The notes under the pieces were generated by a model, which worked only from the letters and a program-made list of their open reading frames with translations, did not search any database and was not told the origin of the DNA. DNA of 8,597 nucleotides, taken from assembly GCA_964405665.1 (NCBI GenBank), contig CAYOOT010000099.1, positions 1 to 8,597 of the forward strand. Reading direction: 5' to 3'. Shown one piece after another: positions 1 to 5,468 of this stretch (within the stretch, counting starts at the first letter, position 1; every line of letters begins with the position of its first letter). The stretch comes from CAYOOT01 sp964405665 (lineage in GTDB: Bacteria; Bdellovibrionota_C; UBA2361; SZUA-149; CAZDWZ01). Both the position numbers and the translations under genes were made by a program.

Positions 1-1
1 G

Positions 2-61
2 GCTGAGATGAAGGCTGAGGCGGAGACTGAGAACAGAGAAATTTGTACTTGTGGGGAATAG
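2..61 (+). CDS. possible C-terminal fragment of an upstream gene (partial)
   Basis: An open frame enters from the left edge and ends at TAG (59-61). It encodes 19 charged residues (AEMKAEAETENREICTCGE). The stretch contains a short imperfect repeat (ggctgag at 1-7 and 13-19, then agactgag at 24-31), so it could equally be non-coding low-complexity DNA. If it is coding, its stop lies inside the degenerate left end of repeat copy A. No family is recognisable. Confidence 0.2.
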   Translation, partial: AEMKAEAETENREICTCGE

Positions 62-132
62 TCACCCTTGATGGGTGCCCCGTCGACCAATATATTTTGG
101 AATTCCGGGCACCCATAAAGGGTGCCCCTACA
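50..132 (+). repeat. REPIN-like repeat, copy A (left end degenerate)
   Basis: This copy has two small hairpins around a conserved core. The core (87-111, starting ccaatatattttgg and running through ggaattccgggca) is identical over 25 nt to copy B. The right hairpin is GGGCACCC-ATAAA-GGGTGCCC followed by CTAC (127/128-131), the reverse complement of a GTAG head. The left end (tgtggggaatag...) aligns to the GTAG-GGGC head of copy B only with gaps and changes, so it looks decayed. Confidence 0.7.
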
Positions 133-224
133 TTGTTAATAGCCAAAATAAAATGTTTGTATGAAACAGATGTTTGGTTATTGCCTTTATTCCGCCGCTA
201 TTGCTAGTTGCTTTAGCTGCCTTA

Positions 225-238
225 TTTAGATATCTAAA
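225..238. promoter_or_regulatory. 14-bp perfect palindrome upstream of serS, possible operator
   Basis: TTTAGATATCTAAA is a perfect dyad ending 13 nt before the serS Shine-Dalgarno site. It is the only clear symmetric element between repeat copy A and serS, and no convincing -35/-10 pair was found beside it. A regulatory role is only inferred from position; AT-rich palindromes of this size also occur by chance. Confidence 0.25.
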
Positions 239-251
239 GAGATGTTTTAAC

Positions 252-257
252 AAGAGG
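252..257 (+). promoter_or_regulatory. serS ribosome binding site
   Basis: AAGAGG lies 5 nt before the ATG at 263. It supports that start for serS and shows that this organism uses Shine-Dalgarno initiation. Confidence 0.6.
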
Positions 258-262
258 TTAGC

Positions 263-1540
263 ATGATAGATTCAAAATTATTAAGACAAGATTTTACAGC
301 AACAAAAGAGCGTTTAAAGACCAGAGGACTTCCGGAAAATATTGATAGCTGGTTAATGCTTGATGAAAAAAGAAGAAAGCTGATTCAGGAGGTGGAAGAA
401 ATTCGTGCTCGAAAAAATCGCTTGGGACCAGAAATTGCAAAAGCCAAAAAAACAGGAGAAGACGTCAGTAAGCTGACTAATGAATTAAAGCTTACAGGCG
501 AAAGAGAAAGTCAAATCAATCAAGAATTAATTTCTCTCGAAGAAGAACAACTCGGTATTGAATTACTGATTCCCAACCTTTGCCACGAATCTGTGCCGGT
601 TGGAACTTCTGAAGATCAAAATAGAGTGGAAAAAGAATGGGGTAAAAAACCAAGTTTTGATTTTGAACCAAAAGCACATTGGGATCTAGGCGAAGCTTTA
701 GGAATAATTGATTTTGAAAGAGCGGTGAAACTCTCCGGTGCAAGGTTTGCCGTGTTAAAAGCAGACGGAGCAAAACTTGAACGTGCCTTAATTAATTTTA
801 TGTTGGAAAAGCATCGGGCCAATGGCTATACGGAAATCATGCCTCCGCTTTTAGTTCGTCGAGAAACGATGGTTGGTTCCGGACAATTTCCTAAATTTGA
901 AGATCAAGCTTTTAAAACTGCTGATTTTGAACCACAACTTGTTTTAATTCCCACTTCAGAAGTTGCTCTTTGCAATTTGCATCAAGATGAAATTCTGGAA
1001 GCTGCGCAATTGCCCCTTTATTATACTTCTTTTACGCCTTGCTTTAGAGCAGAAGCCGGTTCTCATGGTCGTGATGTCCGCGGTCTAATCAGACAACATC
1101 AATTTAATAAAGTTGAATTGGTAAAAATGACCAGCGCTGAAACTTCTTTTGAAGAACATGAAAAATTAACCAGAGATGCCGAAGGTATTTTAGAAGCCCT
1201 TGGTCTGGCTTATCGTCGAGTGACACTTTGCACGGGAGATACGGGAATTGCTTCAGCAAAAACTTATGATTTGGAAGTTTGGTTACCGGGGCAAGGAATG
1301 TACCGAGAAATCAGTAGCTGTTCTAACACTACTGATTTTCAAAGTAGAAGAACAAAAACCCGTTATCGTCCTGAAGCAAATGCCAAGCCTCAACTGGTGC
1401 ATATGTTAAATGGCTCAGGCCTTGCGGTGGGCAGGACTTTAATTGCTATTCTGGAAAATTATCAACAAAAAGACGGTTCTATTATTATACCGGAGGCTCT
1501 AAGACCTTTTTTTGGAAAAGACATTATCAGGAAACAATAA
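263..1540 (+). CDS. serS: seryl-tRNA synthetase
   Basis: Cytoplasmic class II aminoacyl-tRNA synthetase that activates serine with ATP and charges tRNA-Ser (and tRNA-Sec where present). The N-terminal part (about residues 28-105) is rich in charged heptad-like helix, matching the long antiparallel coiled-coil arm that grips the tRNA variable arm. The catalytic domain follows: motif 1 region with TEIMPP, the serine-pocket strand PTSEVAL, motif 2 CFRAEAGS (260-267) leading to RGLIRQHQFNKVE, the CSNTTDFQSRR segment, and motif 3 NGSGLAVGR (383-391). The length of 425 aa is normal for bacterial SerRS and nothing is missing. The start is supported by AAGAGG 5 nt upstream and by MIDSKLLRQD, which resembles family N termini (M-L-D-x-x-x-x-R). 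The stop is followed after 4 nt by repeat copy B. The gene appears monocistronic or first in a loose group with yjbQ. Confidence 0.97.
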   Translation: MIDSKLLRQDFTATKERLKTRGLPENIDSWLMLDEKRRKLIQEVEEIRARKNRLGPEIAKAKKTGEDVSKLTNELKLTGERESQINQELISLEEEQLGIELLIPNLCHESVPVGTSEDQNRVEKEWGKKPSFDFEPKAHWDLGEALGIIDFERAVKLSGARFAVLKADGAKLERALINFMLEKHRANGYTEIMPPLLVRRETMVGSGQFPKFEDQAFKTADFEPQLVLIPTSEVALCNLHQDEILEAAQLPLYYTSFTPCFRAEAGSHGRDVRGLIRQHQFNKVELVKMTSAETSFEEHEKLTRDAEGILEALGLAYRRVTLCTGDTGIASAKTYDLEVWLPGQGMYREISSCSNTTDFQSRRTKTRYRPEANAKPQLVHMLNGSGLAVGRTLIAILENYQQKDGSIIIPEALRPFFGKDIIRKQ

Positions 1541-1544
1541 AATT

Positions 1545-1632
1545 CTACTGTAGGGGCACCCATTCGATGGGCGCCCGGTTAACCAATATATTTTGGAATT
1601 CCGGGCAGGCATAAAACCTGCCCCTACAGTAG
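1545..1632 (+). repeat. REPIN-like repeat, copy B (complete, 88 bp)
   Basis: This is the cleanest copy. The ends are a perfect 14-bp inverted repeat (ctactgtaggggca at 1545-1558, tgcccctacagtag at 1619-1632). Inside, a left hairpin (GGGCACCCA-ttcga-TGGGCGCCC, one weak pair) and a right hairpin (GGGCAGG-cataaaa-CCTGCCC) flank the conserved core at 1583-1607. Each hairpin is preceded on its own strand by GTAG, the head typical of REP sequences recognised by RAYT-type Y1 transposases. It fills most of the 113-bp gap between serS and yjbQ and could fold in a read-through transcript, but no T-run follows that would make it an intrinsic terminator. Confidence 0.8.
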
Positions 1633-1653
1633 TTGTGGTAAATATCTTATAAT

Positions 1654-2058
1654 ATGGTCAAAACACTTTCCATTCGTACTTCCGGACAAGGGCTTTATGA
1701 AATTACAGCAGAAGTGGAAGCAGTTTTTTCAAAAAAAGAAATTACAGAAGGTCTTTGCACTATTTTTATTCAACATACTTCTGCAAGCTTATTGATTCAG
1801 GAAAATGCCGATCCTACGGCAAAAAGAGACTTGGAAAAATGGTTGAATAAGTTAGTTTCGGAACATGATCCTTTATTTACTCATACTCTTGAAGGAGCTG
1901 ATGATATGCCGGCGCATATAAAATCGACTTTGACCGCTACTTCAATTAGTATCCCTATTGTTGACTCACAATTAGTACTGGGTACCTGGCAGGGAATATA
2001 TCTTTGGGAACATAGGAAAAACCCTCATACTAGAAAGATTGTGGTGCAGATAATGTAG
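1654..2058 (+). CDS. yjbQ: YjbQ family (UPF0047) protein
   Basis: Small soluble protein of the YjbQ/UPF0047 family, 134 aa, close to the usual length of about 130-140. Visible family motifs are IQHTSASL (39-46), ENADPT (50-55), GADDMPAHIKS (81-91) and GTWQGIYLWEHR (110-121); the conserved His 41, His 88 and His 120 probably line the metal or ligand site. Members have been reported to have a weak thiamine-phosphate synthase activity, and some databases call them secondary thiamine-phosphate synthase; the physiological role is not settled. The ATG at 1654 is the only plausible start, but no Shine-Dalgarno site is visible; TATAAT (1648-1653) abuts it directly. The TAG stop is part of repeat copy C: the element supplies the end of the gene. 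Compared with E. coli YjbQ only one to three C-terminal residues appear to be missing, so function should be unaffected. Confidence 0.93.
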   Translation: MVKTLSIRTSGQGLYEITAEVEAVFSKKEITEGLCTIFIQHTSASLLIQENADPTAKRDLEKWLNKLVSEHDPLFTHTLEGADDMPAHIKSTLTATSISIPIVDSQLVLGTWQGIYLWEHRKNPHTRKIVVQIM

Positions 2059-2104
2059 GGGCACCCATAAAGGGCGACGCGCCCATCGAATGGGTGCCCC
2101 TACA
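2054..2104 (+). repeat. REPIN-like repeat, copy C (short, core-less hairpin)
   Basis: A 51-bp element with perfect 14-bp arms (tgtaggggcaccca at 2054-2067, tgggtgcccctaca at 2091-2104) and an inner stem GGGCG-acg-CGCCC, so the whole element can form one long hairpin. It has the family's GTAG heads and hairpin sequences but lacks the ccaatatattttggaattcc core of copies A, B and D. It begins inside the last codon of yjbQ and ends directly at the pdxA2 ribosome binding site. Confidence 0.75.
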
Positions 2105-2110
2105 AAGGGA
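2104..2110 (+). promoter_or_regulatory. pdxA2 ribosome binding site
   Basis: AAAGGGA lies 6 nt before the ATG at 2117. This favours 2117 over the in-frame ATG at 2090, which lies inside repeat copy C and would add nine residues unlike any PdxA N terminus. Confidence 0.65.
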
Positions 2111-2116
2111 ATAAAT

Positions 2117-3121
2117 ATGAACAAGCCGATAATTGCAATTACAATGGGAGATCCTGCAGGGATTGGTCCGGAGATAGTTGTTAAAACTCTTAACCATCAA
2201 TCCATTTATGAAATCTGCAATCCTTTAGTCCTTGGTTCTAAGGACATTCTGAAATATTATCTGAAACAATTAGATATTAATCTAGAACTAGTTGTTGTTA
2301 ATTCTCCAGCAGCTGGAAAATATCAATTCGGTAAATTAAATCTAATTGATTTAAATATTGCCAAATCTCAACAAATAAAACCTGGAGAACTTTCTGCCAC
2401 AGCCGGAGAAGCGAGCATGCAATATATTTTTAAGGCTATTGAGTTAGCAATGAAAAATGAAGTTGCAGCGGTAGTTACAGCTCCAATCAATAAAGAGGCG
2501 ATCGCACTTGCCGGATATAAATATCCTGGACATACGGAAATTTTTGCCGATAAAACTAATTCTCAAAAAGTAAGTATGTTGCTTACCGCCAAGGGATTAA
2601 ATGTTATTCATGTCAGTATGCACGTCTCTTTAGAAGAAGCGATTCGTCGTGTGAAAAAACAAAGAATTCTTGATGTGATAGAACTTGCTCAGCAATCTTG
2701 CATGCTCTTGGGAATTAATAATCCCAGAATTGCAGTTGCCGGACTTAATCCACATGCCAGTGAAGGCGGACTTTTTGGCGATCAAGAAGAAAAAGAAATT
2801 ATTCCGGCAATAGAAGAGGCCAGGTCCAGGAATTTCAATGTCTTCGGCCCGATTCCGGGAGATACTGTTTTTCTAAAAGCAACTAAAAATTTTTATGATA
2901 TCGTTATTGCCATGTACCACGATCAAGGGCATATTCCAATGAAACTTTTAAGTTTTGATACTGGAGTAAATGTTAGTGTCGGATTGCCGATTATCAGAAC
3001 TTCCGTCGATCATGGCACAGCCTTTGATATTGCGGGTAAAAGAATTGCCTCGGAGATAAGTCTAATTGAAGCAATAAAAGTTGCAGTGAAAATGGTTGAA
3101 GTTAAGAAAGCAAATGTTTAA
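2117..3121 (+). CDS. pdxA2: PdxA2-type 4-phosphothreonate/erythronate dehydrogenase
   Basis: NAD-dependent, metal-dependent oxidative decarboxylase of the PdxA superfamily, 334 aa. Seen: GDPAGIGPE (11-19), TAPINKEAI, GHTE (138-141), MHVSLEEA (His 169), GLNPHASEGG (His 213), DTVF, YHDQGH (267-272, His 268) and RTSVDHGTAFDIAG (from Arg 294). His 169, 213 and 268 have the same spacing as the three metal-ligand histidines of E. coli PdxA. The forms MHVSL, YHDQGHIPMK and GVNVSVGLPIIRTSVDHGTAFDI are closer to the catabolic PdxA2 group than to vitamin B6-biosynthetic PdxA (THLPL, YHDQGLPVLK). The overlapping DUF1537 kinase supports this: such pairs phosphorylate and then oxidise D-threonate or D-erythronate, giving dihydroxyacetone phosphate and CO2. 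The exact substrate cannot be read from sequence. A dual role in pyridoxal phosphate synthesis is not excluded, since no other pdx gene is visible. Confidence 0.9.
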   Translation: MNKPIIAITMGDPAGIGPEIVVKTLNHQSIYEICNPLVLGSKDILKYYLKQLDINLELVVVNSPAAGKYQFGKLNLIDLNIAKSQQIKPGELSATAGEASMQYIFKAIELAMKNEVAAVVTAPINKEAIALAGYKYPGHTEIFADKTNSQKVSMLLTAKGLNVIHVSMHVSLEEAIRRVKKQRILDVIELAQQSCMLLGINNPRIAVAGLNPHASEGGLFGDQEEKEIIPAIEEARSRNFNVFGPIPGDTVFLKATKNFYDIVIAMYHDQGHIPMKLLSFDTGVNVSVGLPIIRTSVDHGTAFDIAGKRIASEISLIEAIKVAVKMVEVKKANV

Positions 3122-4328
3122 TAAGTTAATTTTAGTTTCAGATGATTTAACGGGTGCTGCGGATTGTAGTTCCCGTTGTTCCACACTGAATATTGAAAGT
3201 ACCATTTACTTATCCGTTCCCAATCAGGAAATTAAAGAGGAAGGAATCATTGCTGTCAATACTGACTCCAGGTTTCTTTCCGGAAAGGAAGCAAAAGAAA
3301 AAGTGGCAAAAATGCTTCTCCCTTTTGCCGGCAACCAAAAAATTGTTTGGTATAAAAAAATAGATTCTACATTGAGAGGAAATATCGGACAAGAGTTAGA
3401 AGCTCTAGTTGATACAGTTTTTTCCAAAGAAAAGAAACCATTAATCATCCTATCTTCGTCTTTCCCGGCGCAAAATAGAGGTTTAAATAATGGATATCTT
3501 TTTTCTCCCACTACCGGTTACGCCAAAACTTATTTGCCGGAGATTATTCAAAAACAATCTTCTTTTAAAATTGGAATGATGGGAATAGTTGATATTCGCT
3601 CCAATAAAGAGAAACTGGCTTCTTATATCCAAAAAGAAATTGCTGCCGGAACAGAATTACTTATTGCTGATTCGCTATTAGAGCACGATTTAGAAGCTAT
3701 AGTTTCTGCCTCTGCTTTAATTAAAAATAAAAATATATTATTTTGTGGCAGTGCAGGATTGGTTCTTCATTTAGCAAAATATTTAATTACAACGGGGACT
3801 CTTACTAATAGTAAACCAATAACTAAATATTCTTTGAATAAAAACAAGGGAGTGCTAGGAGTTATTGGCAGTGGAAGTTTAAATGCACACAAACAAATTA
3901 ATTTTTTAAGAGAGAAATCTGCTGTGATTGTTAAGAAAGTTACTCCGGATTTTTCTCAAAAAGAGTTAGAAAATATCATTCAGCCGGAAAATATTCTTTT
4001 ACATTTGCCGGAGCCGGAGAATAGAAATTTGGATAATCTTTCAGCAAGAGAACATGCAAAACCATTAATTAATTTATCTTGGGATTTTATCTCTAAAAAT
4101 GAAATAACTAAACTTATTGTTTCTGGAGGCGATACTTCCAGCCTTCTATTAAATAAATTGGAAATTGAAAAATTAAGTGTGATTAGAGAGGTTTTTCCCG
4201 GAATGCCGGTTTGTTTGGGAGTTTCCCCTTCTGGAAAACAATTTTATATAATTTTAAAATCCGGGAATCATGGAGAGGAAAATACCCTTGTCTTCTTATT
4301 TAATTTTCTGAGCACATCGAGCCTCTAA
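3114..4328 (+). CDS. four-carbon acid sugar kinase (DUF1537 family)
   Basis: ATP-dependent kinase for four-carbon sugar acids (family of DtnK, DenK and OtnK), 404 aa, near the usual 410-430. The N-terminal substrate domain shows LVSDDLTGAAD (DD at 10-11) and KKIDSTLRGN (Asp 84, STLRG 85-89), then SSSFPAQNRGLNNGYLF. The C-terminal nucleotide domain shows GVIGSGSLNAHKQ, VSGGDTSS (GGDTSS 338-343), a PGMPVCLG strand and the closing LKSGNHGEENTL. Both domains are complete. The start at 3114 overlaps the end of pdxA2 by 8 nt, implying translational coupling; the in-frame ATG at 3096 would add six residues before the usual family N terminus and is less likely. A weak AAGAAAG lies just upstream. Its product is the expected substrate of PdxA2. 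Whether the substrate is D-threonate, L-threonate or D-erythronate is unresolved. The C terminus lies 10 bp from the MITE-like element. Confidence 0.92.
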   Translation: MFNKLILVSDDLTGAADCSSRCSTLNIESTIYLSVPNQEIKEEGIIAVNTDSRFLSGKEAKEKVAKMLLPFAGNQKIVWYKKIDSTLRGNIGQELEALVDTVFSKEKKPLIILSSSFPAQNRGLNNGYLFSPTTGYAKTYLPEIIQKQSSFKIGMMGIVDIRSNKEKLASYIQKEIAAGTELLIADSLLEHDLEAIVSASALIKNKNILFCGSAGLVLHLAKYLITTGTLTNSKPITKYSLNKNKGVLGVIGSGSLNAHKQINFLREKSAVIVKKVTPDFSQKELENIIQPENILLHLPEPENRNLDNLSAREHAKPLINLSWDFISKNEITKLIVSGGDTSSLLLNKLEIEKLSVIREVFPGMPVCLGVSPSGKQFYIILKSGNHGEENTLVFLFNFLSTSSL

Positions 4329-4332
4329 GAAT

Positions 4333-4538
4333 ATTCGAGACTGTAAATCAAACTGTGTAATTAAGTATTTGGAAATTCCATCTACTTAATTATAAAGCAT
4401 AAAACGTACAGAGTGCGGACTTTAGTCCGCTTAATACCAAACTTTTATTCTGCTATGAAATATTTGGAAATAAGCGGACTAAAGTCCGCGCTCCGTACAT
4501 ATATTGGAAATTACACAGTTTAATTTACAGTCACGAAT
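4333..4538. mobile_element. MITE-like element with nested palindromes
   Basis: The gap between two convergent genes is filled by an inverted-repeat element without coding capacity. Outer arms 4333-4362 and 4509-4538 match at 28 of 30 positions (gactgtaaatcaaactgtgt at 4339). Inner arms 4406-4432 and 4472-4498 match at 25 of 27, and each contains its own hairpin (gcggactttagtccgc at 4415-4430; gcggactaaagtccgc at 4474-4489). The left half has about 32 extra bases forming another perfect 10-bp hairpin (4358-4367 with 4383-4392). The GACTGTAAA...TGTGTAA ends recall IS256-family termini, by memory only. A half copy occurs at 8431-8483. No clean target duplication is visible. It could also act as a bidirectional transcription barrier between the converging genes. 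Confidence 0.7.
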
Positions 4539-5283
4539 ACTTTGGATCATTGGTTCTCAAACTTGTGATTTGTTTTTGGAATTTTTTTTCAGCAAGTAAC
4601 CAACTTGCCCCAGCAATCGCAGCGGGAGCCATGAAAATACCCATTAGTGGTATAAGGAATAAAAATGAAAGGCTAATTCCAAAGCCAATGATTGAGAAAA
4701 AATTATTTATTGTAAAGGCAATTCTTGTCCGAGCATTTATTTGATATAAATCTAAAACCTCATCAAGAAATTGAAAAGCAAGCAATAAGGAAGATAATAA
4801 AAAAGCGGGTATTGTCAGTAATCCAGTGAGGCCTAAAATTAAACTTAAAATATAAATTGGCATAAGAAAAAATATTTTTTTTATTTCCACAATTGTCGTG
4901 CGTTTGAATTCTAAAAACAGATTGTCGTTTTGAATTGGAAGAATGGCATTTTCTTTCTTTAAAACCGCAAAAATTATCTTCGATTTATAAAAACAATTTG
5001 CAATTAAAACTATAACAATACTGATTAAAGAAGAGACAAAAAATAAAGCAAGTGCAACGATTAGCCAGGCTGAATATTCAAAAATCCAATCAACGAAGCC
5101 AGTGCTTGTGGACTTCAAGTAAGTAACAAAAAAACTATATTTTTTGAAAGAAATATACAGACAAAAAAAGTAAACTAACGTTCCGGTGGTCCAGGGAATT
5201 AAACAATATTTTCTGAGGCTACTAAAACAAAGCTGAAAACCAACAAATATTGCGAAAAAAGAGCGAAAGGTGTTTTTAAGCAT
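4531..5283 (-). CDS. EI24/CysZ-like integral membrane protein
   Basis: Polytopic inner-membrane protein, 250 aa, resembling the EI24 domain family (CysZ sulfate permease in gammaproteobacteria). Hydrophobic stretches lie at about 27-46, 72-98, 137-172 (long enough for two passes or a re-entrant hairpin) and 195-228. Family-like features are the N-terminal LRKYCLIPW segment before the first helix, the acidic FLDEVLDLYQINARTR loop (172-187), and the C-terminal IGFGISLSFLFLIPLMGIFMAP followed by AAIAGASWL, matching the gFG...liPl.n....P..v.GA pattern of CysZ. No cysteine or sulfate gene is nearby, so sulfate transport is not claimed. No Shine-Dalgarno site precedes the ATG. The gene converges on the DUF1537 kinase and diverges from sthA. 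Two of the three bases of its TGA stop belong to the MITE-like element's terminal repeat. Confidence 0.75.
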   Translation of the reverse strand: MLKNTFRSFFAIFVGFQLCFSSLRKYCLIPWTTGTLVYFFCLYISFKKYSFFVTYLKSTSTGFVDWIFEYSAWLIVALALFFVSSLISIVIVLIANCFYKSKIIFAVLKKENAILPIQNDNLFLEFKRTTIVEIKKIFFLMPIYILSLILGLTGLLTIPAFLLSSLLLAFQFLDEVLDLYQINARTRIAFTINNFFSIIGFGISLSFLFLIPLMGIFMAPAAIAGASWLLAEKKFQKQITSLRTNDPKYS

Positions 5284-5329
5284 GATCTAATTTTTTACAA
5301 TAAGTATCAAATTCAGGTGATATAACGAT

Positions 5330-5373
5330 CCGTCCCTATCTACCTTTGCTACTGCAAAGGTAGATAGGGACGG
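5330..5373. repeat. perfect 20-bp inverted repeat with 4-nt loop
   Basis: Arms ccgtccctatctacctttgc (5330-5349) and its exact complement (5354-5373) enclose the loop tact. It lies in a divergent gap where no gene ends, so it is not a terminator of a neighbouring gene. It is flanked by imperfect 9-bp direct repeats (gatataacg at 5319-5327, gatatagcg at 5374-5382), suggesting an insertion. If the minus-strand promoter at 5374-5402 is used, this hairpin would lie at the 5' end of the membrane-protein mRNA. Confidence 0.85.
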
Positions 5374-5402
5374 GATATAGCGTTTTCTAAAAGTTATGTC
5401 AG
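5374..5402 (-). promoter_or_regulatory. predicted sigma-70 promoter toward the membrane-protein gene
   Basis: On the minus strand, CTGACA (5402-5397) and TATATC (5379-5374) are 17 nt apart. The -35 matches 5 of 6 consensus bases and the -10 matches 4 of 6. The predicted start, near 5367, lies within the 5330-5373 hairpin and would give a leader of about 84 nt. It is weaker than its mirror image. Confidence 0.35.
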
Positions 5403-5435
5403 CAGTAACTGACATAACTTTTGAAAAACGCTATA
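5376..5435. repeat. 27-bp inverted repeat carrying divergent promoters
   Basis: Arms 5376-5402 and 5409-5435 match at 25 of 27 positions around the 6-nt loop cagtaa. Each arm reads CTGACA...TATA outward, so the palindrome carries a promoter-like pair on both strands. It separates two divergent genes. Confidence 0.8.
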
Positions 5436-5437
5436 GT
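5409..5437 (+). promoter_or_regulatory. predicted sigma-70 promoter of sthA
   Basis: CTGACA (5409-5414) and TATAGT (5432-5437) are separated by exactly 17 nt; each matches the consensus at 5 of 6 positions. The expected start near 5444 leaves a leader of about 25 nt before the ATG at 5469. The right arm of the palindrome overlaps the -35 and most of the -10. Confidence 0.55.
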
Positions 5438-5468
5438 CTAAATTTCTCAAATAGTTTACAACAAGCTT

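Noticed and set aside
1648..1653. TATAAT as a promoter of yjbQ
   Set aside because: It abuts the ATG, so transcription would start inside the gene, and there is no acceptable -35 box 16-18 nt upstream (1625-1630 is tacagt).
50..2104. Copies A-C as a CRISPR array
   Set aside because: Spacing is over 400 bp to more than 1 kb with whole genes between; repeats are palindromic mobile-type units, and no cas gene is present.
2090..2116. ATG at 2090 as the pdxA2 start
   Set aside because: It lies inside repeat copy C. The ATG at 2117 has AAAGGGA at good spacing and matches the family N terminus.
2499..2506. GCGATCGC, the cyanobacterial HIP1 octamer
   Set aside because: I noticed only one copy, inside pdxA2; that is too little to suggest a cyanobacterial genome.
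4415..4489. GC-rich hairpins as classical intrinsic terminators
   Set aside because: No T-run follows either hairpin on either strand; they are better explained as parts of the MITE-like element.
4550..4744. Plus-strand open frame opposite the membrane-protein gene
   Set aside because: It has no family features and lies antisense to a well-supported membrane protein; its hydrophobic pattern is a shadow. Other antisense frames inside serS, sthA, the kinase and the regulator were rejected likewise.
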